Shown: positions 40,465-49,397 of the stretch, piece by piece
Numbering within the stretch: the first letter of the stretch is position 1
How the letters are laid out: every line of letters begins with the position of its first letter
Program-made: the position numbers and the translations under genes
The notes under the pieces: generated by a model
The model's input: the letters and a program-made list of their open reading frames with translations, nothing else
Told to the model about the DNA's origin: nothing
Databases searched by the model: none
Assembly (NCBI GenBank): GCA_964542455.1
Contig: CAZIUC010000001.1
Location: 186,001-250,000, forward strand
DNA: 64,000 nucleotides
Source: PFJX01 sp964542455
Lineage (GTDB): Bacteria; Pseudomonadota; Gammaproteobacteria; Burkholderiales; Thiobacillaceae
Direction: 5' to 3'

Positions 40465-40506
40465 GGCGTAGGTTGGGCACGCCTTCGGCTTTGCCCAACC
40501 TACGCC
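40465..40506. repeat. Long hairpin between convergent genes
   Basis: GGCGTAGGTTGGGC and GCCCAACCTACGCC are perfect 14-bp arms with a 14-base loop. It is an intergenic REP-like palindrome and probably terminates transcription from both sides. Confidence 0.75.
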
Positions 40507-40511
40507 TGAAA

Positions 40512-41015
40512 TCAGGAACCGCTGGGGAGGAAGTTGCCCAACTTGGCGCGAATCTTCGCCACCCCCTGGTCAATCGCCTGATCGAGATAGAAGCCGTAGT
40601 AATCCAGGGTGGTTATGCCCACGACCGGCTTGGTCAACTGGTGGCCTTCACCATCGAATATCATGACCGTCGGTGTCAGGCGCGCGCCGATGTCGCCAGC
40701 GAATTTACGATGGCTCATCTTGCGGCCTTGAAAGTCCTTGAGGTCACGGAAACCGGAGCTTTCCACTCGGCGCATCACCACCTTGGAAAGGTAATCGGCG
40801 TTGCCACTCATGGGAATCAGGAACTCATTGAGGGCGGTTTCACAATAAGAACAGTGTGCGCCGACGAATACCAGTAACACCACGCCTTGAACCGCGCGGG
40901 CGGCTTCGGCGTCTTTTTGCAGGTCTTGCGCGTAGGGCACATCCGCGCGGGCCAGCCCAATGCCGCATGATAAGATCGCCAGCCACGCGAGTACCTGCTT
41001 AACTGTCTGTTTCAT
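40512..41015 (-). CDS. Periplasmic thioredoxin-fold protein (SoxW-like)
   Basis: 167 residues from ATG 41015 (GAGG nine bases upstream; an ATG two codons earlier is possible). Signal peptide to about residue 24 (GLARA), then a thioredoxin-like fold with GAHCSYCETAL (CSYC) and the cis-Pro site LTPTVMIFDGEG. It resembles SoxW and related thiol reductases. No sox genes are adjacent, so a general disulfide role is as likely. Confidence 0.8.
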   Translation of the reverse strand: MKQTVKQVLAWLAILSCGIGLARADVPYAQDLQKDAEAARAVQGVVLLVFVGAHCSYCETALNEFLIPMSGNADYLSKVVMRRVESSGFRDLKDFQGRKMSHRKFAGDIGARLTPTVMIFDGEGHQLTKPVVGITTLDYYGFYLDQAIDQGVAKIRAKLGNFLPSGS

Positions 41016-41079
41016 CGTCATTTTCCTCAACATAGCTGAGCATTCTAGCGATGCTCTTCTTACGCTCAATAGTTCAATC

Positions 41080-42012
41080 ATGCCGAAAAAAATAGTCATC
41101 GCTACCCGTGAAAGTCCGCTTGCGCTCTGGCAAGCCGAACACGTCAAGGCCCGTCTTCTGGAATTGCATCCCGACCTGGAGGTCGAGTTGCTCGGCATGA
41201 CCACTCAGGGTGACCAGATTCTCGACTCCCCGCTTTCGCGCATCGGTGGCAAGGGTTTGTTCGTGAAGGAACTGGAAACCGCCATGGCGGAAGGGCGTGC
41301 CGATCTCGCCGTGCACTCGATCAAGGATGTGCCGATGGATCTGCCGCCCGGTTTCGAACTGGCGGCCATCGCGCAACGTGATGACCCACGCGATGCCTTT
41401 GTTTCCAGAAAATACGCCAGCTTGAACGATCTGCCGTCCGGCGCGCGTGTCGGCACTTCCAGTCTGCGCCGCCAGGTGCAGTTGCGCGCCGCCTATCCGA
41501 CCCTGGATGTGGATACCTTGCGCGGCAATGTCAATACTCGCCTGCGCAAACTGGAAGAGGGCCAGTACGACGCCATTCTGCTGGCCGCCGCCGGGCTCAA
41601 GCGCCTCGGCCTCGATGCTCACATTCGCGCCATCCTGTCGCCGGAAGAAAGCCTGCCGGCGGTGGGTCAGGGCGCGCTCGGCATCGAGATTCGCGAAGGC
41701 CGCCCCGATCTGGCCGAACTGCTGGCGCCACTCAACGACTCTGAGACCGCCGCCTGTGTGCGCGCGGAACGGGCCATGAGCCGCATGTTGCATGGCGGCT
41801 GCCAAGCGCCTATCGGCGGCTATGCCGAAATACAGGGCGGTCGCATCCATCTGCGTGCTTTTGTCGCTGATCTGGAAGGGATTCGTTTCTACAGAAGCGA
41901 AGTGCAAGGCGACCCGAGCGACCCCGAGGCCGTGGGCCACGCCGCCGCGCGAGAGTTGATCGCCCAGGGCGCCGATACCCTGCTGGCTGAACTCATCCAT
42001 CGCATGCAATGA
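41080..42012 (+). CDS. hemC: Hydroxymethylbilane synthase (porphobilinogen deaminase)
   Basis: 310 residues, full length. ATRESPLALWQAEHVK at the N-terminus, SIKDVP, GTSSLRRQVQL (about 125) and the dipyrromethane-binding Cys in HGGCQAPIGGYAE (about 242). Condenses four porphobilinogens in tetrapyrrole synthesis. The stop overlaps the hemD start by 4 bases. Supply of heme fits the abundance of c-type cytochromes nearby. Confidence 0.96.
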   Translation: MPKKIVIATRESPLALWQAEHVKARLLELHPDLEVELLGMTTQGDQILDSPLSRIGGKGLFVKELETAMAEGRADLAVHSIKDVPMDLPPGFELAAIAQRDDPRDAFVSRKYASLNDLPSGARVGTSSLRRQVQLRAAYPTLDVDTLRGNVNTRLRKLEEGQYDAILLAAAGLKRLGLDAHIRAILSPEESLPAVGQGALGIEIREGRPDLAELLAPLNDSETAACVRAERAMSRMLHGGCQAPIGGYAEIQGGRIHLRAFVADLEGIRFYRSEVQGDPSDPEAVGHAAARELIAQGADTLLAELIHRMQ

Positions 42013-42770
42013 ATTTGCCTCTGTCCGGTCTGGGTGTGCTGGTGACCCGCCCGGCCGGGCAGGCGGAGGGATTACAGGCGCGCCTGCGCGAGCTGGGGGC
42101 CCATCCTGTCCTGTTTCCCACGCTGGAAATCCAGGCGCCGGCCGATACGGCCACCTTGGCGCGGCGCCTGGCCGAACTGCCACATTACGATCTCGCGATT
42201 TTCGTCAGCCCGACCGCCGTCCAGTACGGTCTTGCCGCCATCGCGGCCTGGCCGCTCGGGTTGCGCGCGGCAGGGGTGGGGCAGGGCACGGCGGCGGCGC
42301 TACGCGCGGCCGGCATCCAGCAGGTTTTCGCGCCCGACGAAGGCGGTGACAGTGAACATCTGCTCGCCCTGCCGGAACTGGCCGACATGGCGGGAAAGCG
42401 CGTGCTCATATTCCGGGGTGAGGGCGGCCGCCAACTGCTGGCGGATACCCTGGCCGCGCGTGGCGCCGCTGTGAATTACGCCGAATGCTATCGGCGCGGC
42501 CTCCCCGTCGCCGACCCCACCGCCCTTCTAGATACCTGGCGGCGCGGCGGTATCCAGGCCATCACCGTGCTGAGTTCGCAGGGGCTGGATAACCTGTTCA
42601 CCCTGCTGGGCGAACGCAACGCCGAGCTGATCCGTGCCACCCCGCTGTTCGCGCCGCATCCGCGCATTGCCGCGCACGCAAGCGCACTCGGCGTCGCTCA
42701 TGTCAGCGCCACCCATTCAGGCGAAGCGGGCCTGTTGCAGTGTCTTGTGGAATACTTCGCCCATGTCTGA
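42009..42770 (+). CDS. hemD: Uroporphyrinogen-III synthase
   Basis: 253 residues, two-domain HemD fold: VLVTRPAGQAEGLQARLRELG at the start and CYRRGLP plus ITVLSSQGLDNLFTL later are family positions. Cyclises hydroxymethylbilane to uroporphyrinogen III. Overlaps hemC (ATGA) and hemX (8 bases). Confidence 0.93.
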   Translation: MNLPLSGLGVLVTRPAGQAEGLQARLRELGAHPVLFPTLEIQAPADTATLARRLAELPHYDLAIFVSPTAVQYGLAAIAAWPLGLRAAGVGQGTAAALRAAGIQQVFAPDEGGDSEHLLALPELADMAGKRVLIFRGEGGRQLLADTLAARGAAVNYAECYRRGLPVADPTALLDTWRRGGIQAITVLSSQGLDNLFTLLGERNAELIRATPLFAPHPRIAAHASALGVAHVSATHSGEAGLLQCLVEYFAHV

Positions 42771-43782
42771 AAACCTTCCTGAAAAATCCGCGGAAACCAC
42801 CACCCCGACTAGCCGTCTGGCATGGCTTGGTCCCGCCTTGGCCAGCATCGCCATCGTGCTCACCCTCGGCTTGGCCTGGCAGGGTTACGACCGCGCGCAG
42901 CTGATGGAAGTGCAACTGGCCCGCCGCATCAATACCTTCGATGCCGCCAGCGAGGAAGCGCGAGCCGCCGCGAAGGCCGCCAACGCCGCTCTGGCAGACC
43001 TGCAAGGGCGCCTGGGCACCCTGGAATCCACCGGGCAGGAAACCCTGAACCAGCAACTGGCCCTCAACGCGATGTATCAGGATCTCGCGCGCAGCCAGGA
43101 TGAGCGGGTGGTGGCGGACATCGAGCAAACCCTGCTGCTGGCCCAGCAACAATTGCAACTGGCCGGCAATGTGAAAGCGGCTTTGATAGGACTGGATGCG
43201 GCGGCTACGCGCCTGGCACAACTAGACAAGCCGCAGTTCAACAAACTGCGTGACGCTATCGCGCGCGATATGGAGCGTCTCAAGCTATTGCCGGCGGCGG
43301 ACATCGGTAGCCTCAATGCCCGCCTCGAAGCCCTGATCCAGAACGTGGACAAGCTCAAGCCCGAGTCGGAAACCGAACCGGCACCGAAACCCGCGCCCGC
43401 GGCCCAAGGGGCCGCGGATACCCTGGCGCGCTTCTCGGCCGAAGCCTGGCAGGAATTCAAGAGCCTGGTACGTATTCGTCGCCTGGATCATCCCGACCTG
43501 CCCTTGCTGGCCCCTTCGCAACTCTATTTCCTGCGCGAGAACCTGAAACTGCGCCTCCTCGCCGCGCGCATGAGCCTGCTGCAACGCGATGAAACCGCCT
43601 TCCGAAACGACGTTAACGAGGCGCACGCGTGGATCAATCGCTACTTCAATCCACGTGATGAAGCCACCGGCGCTGTGCTCGCCAGCCTGGATGAGATGCG
43701 CAAGGTTCCCGTCGTGCTCAAGGATGCGGAAATCGATGCCAGCCTGAAAGCCGCGCGCACCGCGCGGGGGAAGAACCTCTGA
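42763..43782 (+). CDS. hemX: HemX-like membrane protein of the hem operon
   Basis: 339 residues. One N-terminal membrane helix (about 20-42) followed by a long helical, coiled-coil periplasmic domain (AAAKAANAALADLQGRLGTLES and onward), as in proteobacterial HemX, sometimes wrongly called uroporphyrinogen-III methyltransferase. There is no methyltransferase motif here. It overlaps hemD and its stop shares a base with the hemY start. Confidence 0.9.
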   Translation: MSENLPEKSAETTTPTSRLAWLGPALASIAIVLTLGLAWQGYDRAQLMEVQLARRINTFDAASEEARAAAKAANAALADLQGRLGTLESTGQETLNQQLALNAMYQDLARSQDERVVADIEQTLLLAQQQLQLAGNVKAALIGLDAAATRLAQLDKPQFNKLRDAIARDMERLKLLPAADIGSLNARLEALIQNVDKLKPESETEPAPKPAPAAQGAADTLARFSAEAWQEFKSLVRIRRLDHPDLPLLAPSQLYFLRENLKLRLLAARMSLLQRDETAFRNDVNEAHAWINRYFNPRDEATGAVLASLDEMRKVPVVLKDAEIDASLKAARTARGKNL

Positions 43783-44291
43783 TGCGCGCCGCTTTCTGGG
43801 TGCTCGCCCTGTTTGCCTTGGCTGTGGCCCTGACTCTGGCGGCGCAGATTGATCAGGGCTACGTCATCGTGGTCTACCCACCCTGGCGCATGGAGTTGTC
43901 ATTCATGCTTGCGCTGGCGCTGCTGGCCGGTCTCGTCGTACTGGCTTATGCCATGTTACGTCTCGGCCAGACCGCCCTGCACCTGCCCGACGACGTGCGT
44001 GGTTGGCACTCAAGGCGGCGCGGCGCCGCCGCCGACCGCGCCCTGCTGGACGCCGTGCGCGCGCATCTCGATGGTGACGCGGCGCGCGCCGACAAGCTGG
44101 CGCGCAAGGCGACGGCCAGCCAGGCACCGGATATCGCGGAACGTTTGCTCAGGGTAGACGACGCAAGCGGCGGGCGTGGTCGCTCGTGGTGGCAAAAACT
44201 GCGCCTGGCGCCGGTGAAGAAGAGCGAGCCCGCGGAAGATGCGGTGCAGGTTTCGCCGCTCCCCATTCCACCCGGTAGTCAGTCAGATTGA
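43782..44291 (+). CDS. hemY: HemY, shortened at the C-terminus
   Basis: 169 residues. The two N-terminal membrane helices and the connecting motif (AAQIDQGYVIVVYPPWRMELS; LPDDVRGWHSRRRGAAADRALLDA) are those of HemY_N. Proteobacterial HemY is usually about 390-400 residues with a C-terminal TPR domain; here the frame ends after the first helical segment and a Pro/Ser tail. No continuation is found in other frames before the repeat fragment at 44308. The protein is either truncated or a naturally short variant. Confidence 0.85.
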   Translation: MRAAFWVLALFALAVALTLAAQIDQGYVIVVYPPWRMELSFMLALALLAGLVVLAYAMLRLGQTALHLPDDVRGWHSRRRGAAADRALLDAVRAHLDGDAARADKLARKATASQAPDIAERLLRVDDASGGRGRSWWQKLRLAPVKKSEPAEDAVQVSPLPIPPGSQSD

Positions 44292-44307
44292 ATCGACTGG
44301 ATGGTTT

Positions 44308-44338
44308 GTAGGATGTGGTGAGCGCGGCGAACCGCACC
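44308..44338. repeat. Half copy of the GTAGGATG palindromic repeat
   Basis: GTAGGATGTGGTGAGCGCGG and the following CGAACCGCACC match one arm of the element at 62802-62880. The second arm is missing. It lies 17 bases after the hemY stop. Confidence 0.6.
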
Positions 44339-44390
44339 CACGTCAAGCTGCGGCGCGATTGTGTCCTCGCGTTTCAACATGACGGCTGAT

Positions 44391-44780
44391 TCAGCAGCGT
44401 CCCAACAGGAACGCGGCCAGCAGCAAGACACCGCCCAGAGCGATCAGTTTCCAGAAGAAACGCAGGTTGTAGCGACGGCCGAGCCGTTTCGCCTCCATCC
44501 AGTGGATCGCTTCGCCCACTGAGGAGAGCGCCAGGGCAAAGGCGATGGGGGTCAGCATCAGCAAGGCGGCGATGCGGCCTTCGCTGAAGCCAGCCGCGCA
44601 ACCACGGGAAAAAGCGCCAAACCCGGTGTTGACCGTGTACATGTAGCCCAGCCCCAGGATGCTGGCGATGAGCACGAAGAACAGGGCGGCCACCAGCCTG
44701 GCATGGGGATCGCGCAGCAGGCGCAGGAGATGCGTCCAGCCGCGCAGCGGCGAGGTCAGCAGGTGTGATAGCGCGTTCAT
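44391..44780 (-). CDS. Small membrane protein, function unknown
   Basis: 129 residues with three hydrophobic helices (about 30-50, 70-90, 108-128). It is not recognised. It ends the minus-strand unit with fumarase upstream (12 bases apart) and may be co-transcribed with it. Its start has no strong ribosome-binding site beyond CCACCCGG. Confidence 0.6.
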   Translation of the reverse strand: MNALSHLLTSPLRGWTHLLRLLRDPHARLVAALFFVLIASILGLGYMYTVNTGFGAFSRGCAAGFSEGRIAALLMLTPIAFALALSSVGEAIHWMEAKRLGRRYNLRFFWKLIALGGVLLLAAFLLGRC

Positions 44781-44792
44781 CCGGGTGGTGGA

Positions 44793-46313
44793 TCAATGCA
44801 CGGCGAGGGGAATCTTGCCGATCTTCATGCGCCACTCGCGTGGGCCGCTTTCGTGCACCGACTCGCCGCGACTGTCTACCGCCACGGTCACCGGCATGTC
44901 CTCGACGATGAATTCGTACACCGCTTCCATGCCCAGTTCCGGGAAGGCCAGCACCCGTGCCGATTTGATCGCCTTCGAGACCAGATAGGCGGCGCCGCCG
45001 ACGGCGATGCAGTACACACCGCCATGCGCCTTGATCGAGGCGATCGTCTCCGGCCCGCGTTCCGACTTGCCGATCATGCCGATCAAACCGACCTGTTCGC
45101 CCAGCATCAGGTCGGTGAACTTGTCCATGCGCGTCGCCGTGGTCGGGCCGGCCGGGCCGACCGCCTCGTCGCGCACCGCGTCCACCGGGCCGACGTAGTA
45201 GATGAAGCGGTTGTTGAAATCCACCGGCAGCGGCTGGCCGGCCCGCGCCAGTTCCGCCAGCTTCTTGTGCGCGGCGTCGCGCCCGGTGAGCAGGCGACCG
45301 GAGAGTAATAGCTGCTCGCCGGCTTTCCAGGTGACCGTATCCGCCTTGGACAACGTATCCAGGTTCACCCGCCGCGCCGAGGCGGGGCCATCCCAGGCCA
45401 CCGCCGGCCATTCCGACAGAGGTGGTGGCGTGAAGCTGACCGGGCCGGAGCCATCCAGGGTGAAGTGGATGTGGCGGGTGGCGGCACAGTTGGGAATCAG
45501 GCCCACCGGCAGGCTGGCCGCGTGCGTCGGATAATCCAGGATCTTTACGTCGAGCACCGTGGTCAGGCCGCCCAGGCCCTGGGCGCCGATGCCCAGGGCA
45601 TTGACCTTGTCCATCAATTCCAACCGGAGTTCCTCGATGCGGTTACTCGGGCCGCGTTGCCGCAGTTCCTGGATGTCGATCGGCGCCATCAGCGCCTCTT
45701 TCGCCAGCAGCAAGGCCTTCTCCGGCGTGCCACCGATGCCGATACCGAGGATGCCCGGCGGGCACCAGCCGGCGCCCATGGTCGGCAGGGTTTCCAGCAC
45801 CCAGTCGACGATGGAATCGGACGGGTTCAACACCGTGAAATGGGCCTTGTTCTCGGAGCCACCACCTTTCGCCGCCATCGTGATTTCCAGAGTGTCGCCC
45901 GGCACCAACTCGGTGTGGATCACCGCCGGGGTGTTGTCCTTGGTGTTCTTGCGAGCGCCGGCCGGGTCGGACAGCACCGAGGCGCGCAGCGGGTTGTCCG
46001 GGTTCATGTAGGCGCGGCGCACGCCCTCGTTGACCATGTCGGCCAGGCTCATGCTGCCTTCCCAGCGCACCCCCATGCCCACCTTGAGGAAGGCCACCAC
46101 TATGCCGGTGTCCTGGCAGATCGGCCGGCGTCCCTCCGCGCACAGGCGTGAGTTGATGAGTATTTGCGCCAGCGCGCCCTTCGCGGCCGGCGACTCCTCG
46201 CGGTCATAAGCCGCCTTCACCGCCCGCACGAAATCCAGCGGGTGATAGATGGAAATGAATTGCAGCGCGTCGGCGATGCTCTGGATCAGGTCTTCCTGGC
46301 GAATGGCGGGCAT
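44793..46313 (-). CDS. fumA: Class I fumarate hydratase (Fe-S), possible mesaconase
   Basis: 506 residues from ATG 46313 (AAAAGGAG). Fe-S cluster Cys lie in RPICQDTG (about 72-79), IPNCAATRHIHF (about 278) and GVYCIAVGGAA. It catalyses fumarate-malate interconversion. Class I fumarases of Burkholderia and Escherichia also hydrate mesaconate to citramalate. Divergent to the CoA-ester lyase cluster across a 184-base promoter region, which makes mesaconate or fumarate metabolism a reasonable link. Both fused halves (alpha and beta) are present. Confidence 0.93.
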   Translation of the reverse strand: MPAIRQEDLIQSIADALQFISIYHPLDFVRAVKAAYDREESPAAKGALAQILINSRLCAEGRRPICQDTGIVVAFLKVGMGVRWEGSMSLADMVNEGVRRAYMNPDNPLRASVLSDPAGARKNTKDNTPAVIHTELVPGDTLEITMAAKGGGSENKAHFTVLNPSDSIVDWVLETLPTMGAGWCPPGILGIGIGGTPEKALLLAKEALMAPIDIQELRQRGPSNRIEELRLELMDKVNALGIGAQGLGGLTTVLDVKILDYPTHAASLPVGLIPNCAATRHIHFTLDGSGPVSFTPPPLSEWPAVAWDGPASARRVNLDTLSKADTVTWKAGEQLLLSGRLLTGRDAAHKKLAELARAGQPLPVDFNNRFIYYVGPVDAVRDEAVGPAGPTTATRMDKFTDLMLGEQVGLIGMIGKSERGPETIASIKAHGGVYCIAVGGAAYLVSKAIKSARVLAFPELGMEAVYEFIVEDMPVTVAVDSRGESVHESGPREWRMKIGKIPLAVH

Positions 46314-46497
46314 GGCGGTCTCCTTTTCTATTCGCAAGTATGGCCGCGCGGCGTCTTATAGAGAAGCCGACTGATTCATTGGGTTTTCCAATATTTAGAC
46401 TTGAAATAATTGTGCAGTGCGTCAGGGGCTATGGGAATAGGGTTCGCCACAACACCGGCGAGAGACCGGAATTTGCTCCGAGACGAGGAGATCGACA

Positions 46498-47595
46498 ATG
46501 GCGCTAGCCAGCCGTGTGTTGGGTGACTACTGGCCCGGCATCCAGCTCTATTACCCGCCGGTGAAGTACGCGCCGGCGTTGGGGCTGTATGAAGACCTGG
46601 AAGCCGCCGCGCTGCGCTTTCAGAAGCACGCGCGCCACTGCCACGCACAAACCCTGCTGTTCGACCTGGAAGACGGCTGCCGACAAAAGGCGTTGTCACG
46701 CGACCTGTTGCGCCAGGAGTTGCCCGGCCTGCAACGCGATGATCTGGCGGTGGCGGTGCGTATCAATCCTTTCCGCACCGAGGAATACGAGAAGGACATG
46801 GCGATGGTGCGCGACCTCGCCGAGCACATCGATGTGGTGATGCTGGCCAAGGCCGGCGAGGCCTATGGCGCGGCGGAGATTCGCGATCTCTCCGCCTGTC
46901 TGGCGGGACTGAATCCGCGCATCACCATTCAGCCCATCATCGAGCATCCGAAGTCGCTCAAGATCGCGCCGGAGATCATGGCCTACCCCACGGTCAGGCA
47001 TGTGGTGTTCGGCATTCACGACTTCTCCAAGGCCATGGGCATCCACATCACGCCGCAAGGCTGGACCCAGGAACTGGCCTACTTCCTGCACCAGATCCTG
47101 TTCGAGGCGCGCATCGCCGGGGTCGGCGTGATCGGCGGCGTGGAAGTGCTGATCGGCCAGGCCGGCATGCCGGAGACCTTCCTGGAACCGCACGACATCC
47201 GCCGCTGGTTGGACCTGCATGGCGACGACGAATCCCGCGTGGTCTATCGCCACGCCTGCGAGGAAGCGGCGATGGGGCTGACCGGCAAACAGGTGATCCA
47301 CCCCAGCCACATCCACCTGTGCAAGGTGGCCTACACGCCTTCACCGACCGAGGTGGCGCGCAACATCCGCGTCCTGCAAGCCGCCGTGGAGGCCGACGCG
47401 CTGCTCGGCGGCGCGATCAAGTTCGAAGGCGAAATGCTCGACCCGCCGATGTTCGGCAAGGCCCTGCAAGTGCTGCTGCGCGCGCATTCCCTGCGGGCGC
47501 TTACCGACGACGACACCGATTTCGCGCTGCAAGTGCTGGCCATGCTGCCGCCGCAGGTGGTGCGGGAAAACTGGCCGTATGGGGTGATTCTGTGA
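46498..47595 (+). CDS. HpcH/HpaI aldolase (CitE/malyl-CoA-lyase-like), paralogue 1
   Basis: 365 residues. Mg- and CoA-binding residues expected in LLFDLEDGCRQK (about 51-62), VAVRINPF, IQPIIEHPKSL (about 144) and VVFGIHDFSKAMG. It should cleave or form a 3-hydroxy-acyl-CoA such as malyl-, methylmalyl- or citramalyl-CoA. The C-terminus (about 300-365) has a helical cap and is longer than in CitE. GAGGAG precedes ATG 46498. It opens the cluster. Confidence 0.85.
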   Translation: MALASRVLGDYWPGIQLYYPPVKYAPALGLYEDLEAAALRFQKHARHCHAQTLLFDLEDGCRQKALSRDLLRQELPGLQRDDLAVAVRINPFRTEEYEKDMAMVRDLAEHIDVVMLAKAGEAYGAAEIRDLSACLAGLNPRITIQPIIEHPKSLKIAPEIMAYPTVRHVVFGIHDFSKAMGIHITPQGWTQELAYFLHQILFEARIAGVGVIGGVEVLIGQAGMPETFLEPHDIRRWLDLHGDDESRVVYRHACEEAAMGLTGKQVIHPSHIHLCKVAYTPSPTEVARNIRVLQAAVEADALLGGAIKFEGEMLDPPMFGKALQVLLRAHSLRALTDDDTDFALQVLAMLPPQVVRENWPYGVIL

Positions 47596-47617
47596 TGCGG
47601 GTCGAGAAACTGGCTAT

Positions 47618-47715
47618 CCCCCCCTTTACCAAAGGGGGGCAGGGGGGATTTGGCGACGCTGGCCCCTTGCACCGCTCTGAGAAATCCCCCCCACCCCCCC
47701 TTTGGAAAAGGGGGG
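47618..47715. repeat. CCCCTTT-family palindromic element between lyase and ligase genes
   Basis: The ends CCCCCCCTTTACCAAAGGGGGG and CCCCCCCTTTGGAAAAGGGGGG are each palindromic and together form an inverted repeat with extended GGGGGGATTT/AAATCCCCCC arms. A long open frame runs through it, but the ligase start is after it (47757). Confidence 0.8.
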
Positions 47716-47756
47716 AGTCGCATGCCCCCTTGCCAGCCTCTGATACGGAGCACGCC

Positions 47757-49397
47757 ATGCCCTTTCCTCCCTTCCCCGCCTGGACCTGGAACCTGCCCGA
47801 GCATTTCAATATCGGCGTCGCCTGCACCGATGCCCATCTCGGCACGGCCACGGAAAGCCGCCTGGCCATGATCGTCGAGGACGATGAACTCGGCGTCAGC
47901 CAGGCCACCTACAAGGAACTGGCCGAACGCGGCAGCCGTTTCGCGCAACTGCTGCGCAACCTCGGGGTGGAAGACGGCGAACGGGTATTGATCCGCCTGC
48001 CCAACTGCCTGGACTACCCCGCCGCCTTCCTCGGCGCGATGAAGCGCGGCGCCATCTCGGTGCCGACTTCCACGCTGCTGACGGCGGAAGAAGTGGTGTA
48101 TCTGGCGAAGGATTCCGGCGCCTCGGTGCTGGTGACCGACCAAGCCATGTGGGCGACGCTGCGCGACAAGCTGGCGGGGCTGGAAAGCCTGCGTCTGGTG
48201 CTGCTTTCCGGTATCGCCCCTCCCGATTACACCGCCCTGCGTCCGGGCGCGGCCGGTCTCCAGGTGCTTGATCTCGACACCGCCCTGGCCGAGATCACGG
48301 TCTGCGCGCCGCCGCACCCGACCAAGTCGCACGATCCCGCTTATCTGGTCTACACCTCCGGCACCACCGGCTATCCCAAGGGGGTGTTGCACGCGCACCG
48401 GGCGATGATCGGGCGCGAGCCGGCAACGAACTACTGGTTCGACTTTGTTGAAGAAGGCGACCGCATCGTCCACTCCGGAAAATTCAACTGGACCTATGTG
48501 CTCGGTTCCGCGCTGATGGATCCGCTCTATCTTGGCAAGACGGTGATCGTGCACGAAGGCAGGAACGACGCCGCCGGCTGGATTCGCCTGATCGCCAAGC
48601 ACAGCGCCACCATCTTCATCGGCGTGCCCACCATCTACCGGCAGATCATCCAGAAGACGGCTTACACCGGCGCCGACGTGCCCACCCTGCGCCACTGCAT
48701 GAGCGCCGGTGAACACCTTTCCGATGAAATGCTCGGTCTCTGGCGCGAGCGCTTCGGGGTGGATATCTACGAGGCGGTGGGCATGTCGGAAGTGTCGTAT
48801 TACCTGTCGGAAAACAAGTACCGTCCGATCCGCCCCGGCTCCGCCGGCTTTCCGCAGCCGGGTCACGATGTCCGCCTGCTCGACCCGGACACCCTCAAGG
48901 AAGTCGCGTCCGGCGAGGAAGGCATGATCTGTCTGCCGGCCGAGGACCCCGGCCTGTTCATGCGCTACTGGAACCTGCCAGGCGAGACCGGCAAGGCATT
49001 CAAGGGTGAATGGTTCCTCACCGGCGACTACGCGCGCTTCGATGAAGACGGCTACATCTGGTTCCTCGGGCGGCGCGACGACATCATCAACTCCTTCGGC
49101 TACCGGGTGTCGCCGCACGAAATCGAGCGGGTGATGAAGACCCACCCCGCCGTGGCCGACTGCGCCGCAACCGGAGAGGAACTCGGCGCCGACAAGGTGT
49201 TGGTGGTGGCCTATGTGATGTTGCATCCCGGCATGGAGATCAGCCCCGACGAATTGCTCGCCTTCGGACGCCAACACCTGGCCGGCTACAAGGCGCCCAA
49301 GATCGTCTACCTCGCCGCCGATTTTCCCCGGACCAAGAACGGCAAGATCATCCGCAAGCAACTGGCGCCGACACTGGCCACCGAGAGGTCGGCATGA
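47757..49397 (+). CDS. AMP-forming acyl-CoA synthetase (benzoate-CoA-ligase-like)
   Basis: 546 residues from ATG 47757 (GGAG five to eight bases before). ANL superfamily: phosphate-binding YTSGTTGYPKGVLH (about 199-212), SGKFNWTYVLG, the acyl/adenine motif MSEVSYY, the hinge YIWFLGRRDDIINSFGYRVSP and the C-terminal Lys in KNGKIIRKQL. Similar to short-chain and benzoate-CoA ligases. In this cluster the natural acid may be a C4-C5 dicarboxylate such as citramalate or malate, or a short aromatic acid. The stop overlaps the next start (ATGA). Confidence 0.88.
   Translation: MPFPPFPAWTWNLPEHFNIGVACTDAHLGTATESRLAMIVEDDELGVSQATYKELAERGSRFAQLLRNLGVEDGERVLIRLPNCLDYPAAFLGAMKRGAISVPTSTLLTAEEVVYLAKDSGASVLVTDQAMWATLRDKLAGLESLRLVLLSGIAPPDYTALRPGAAGLQVLDLDTALAEITVCAPPHPTKSHDPAYLVYTSGTTGYPKGVLHAHRAMIGREPATNYWFDFVEEGDRIVHSGKFNWTYVLGSALMDPLYLGKTVIVHEGRNDAAGWIRLIAKHSATIFIGVPTIYRQIIQKTAYTGADVPTLRHCMSAGEHLSDEMLGLWRERFGVDIYEAVGMSEVSYYLSENKYRPIRPGSAGFPQPGHDVRLLDPDTLKEVASGEEGMICLPAEDPGLFMRYWNLPGETGKAFKGEWFLTGDYARFDEDGYIWFLGRRDDIINSFGYRVSPHEIERVMKTHPAVADCAATGEELGADKVLVVAYVMLHPGMEISPDELLAFGRQHLAGYKAPKIVYLAADFPRTKNGKIIRKQLAPTLATERSA

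Noticed and set aside
41080..44291. Calling HemX a uroporphyrinogen-III methyltransferase
   Set aside because: The protein has one membrane helix and a coiled-coil domain and no SAM-binding motif; the name is a common mis-annotation.
47319..47756. A longer ligase reading frame that starts inside lyase 1 and runs through the palindromic repeat
   Set aside because: Family-like sequence starts at 47757 with GGAG before it; the upstream part is out-of-frame lyase sequence plus repeat.
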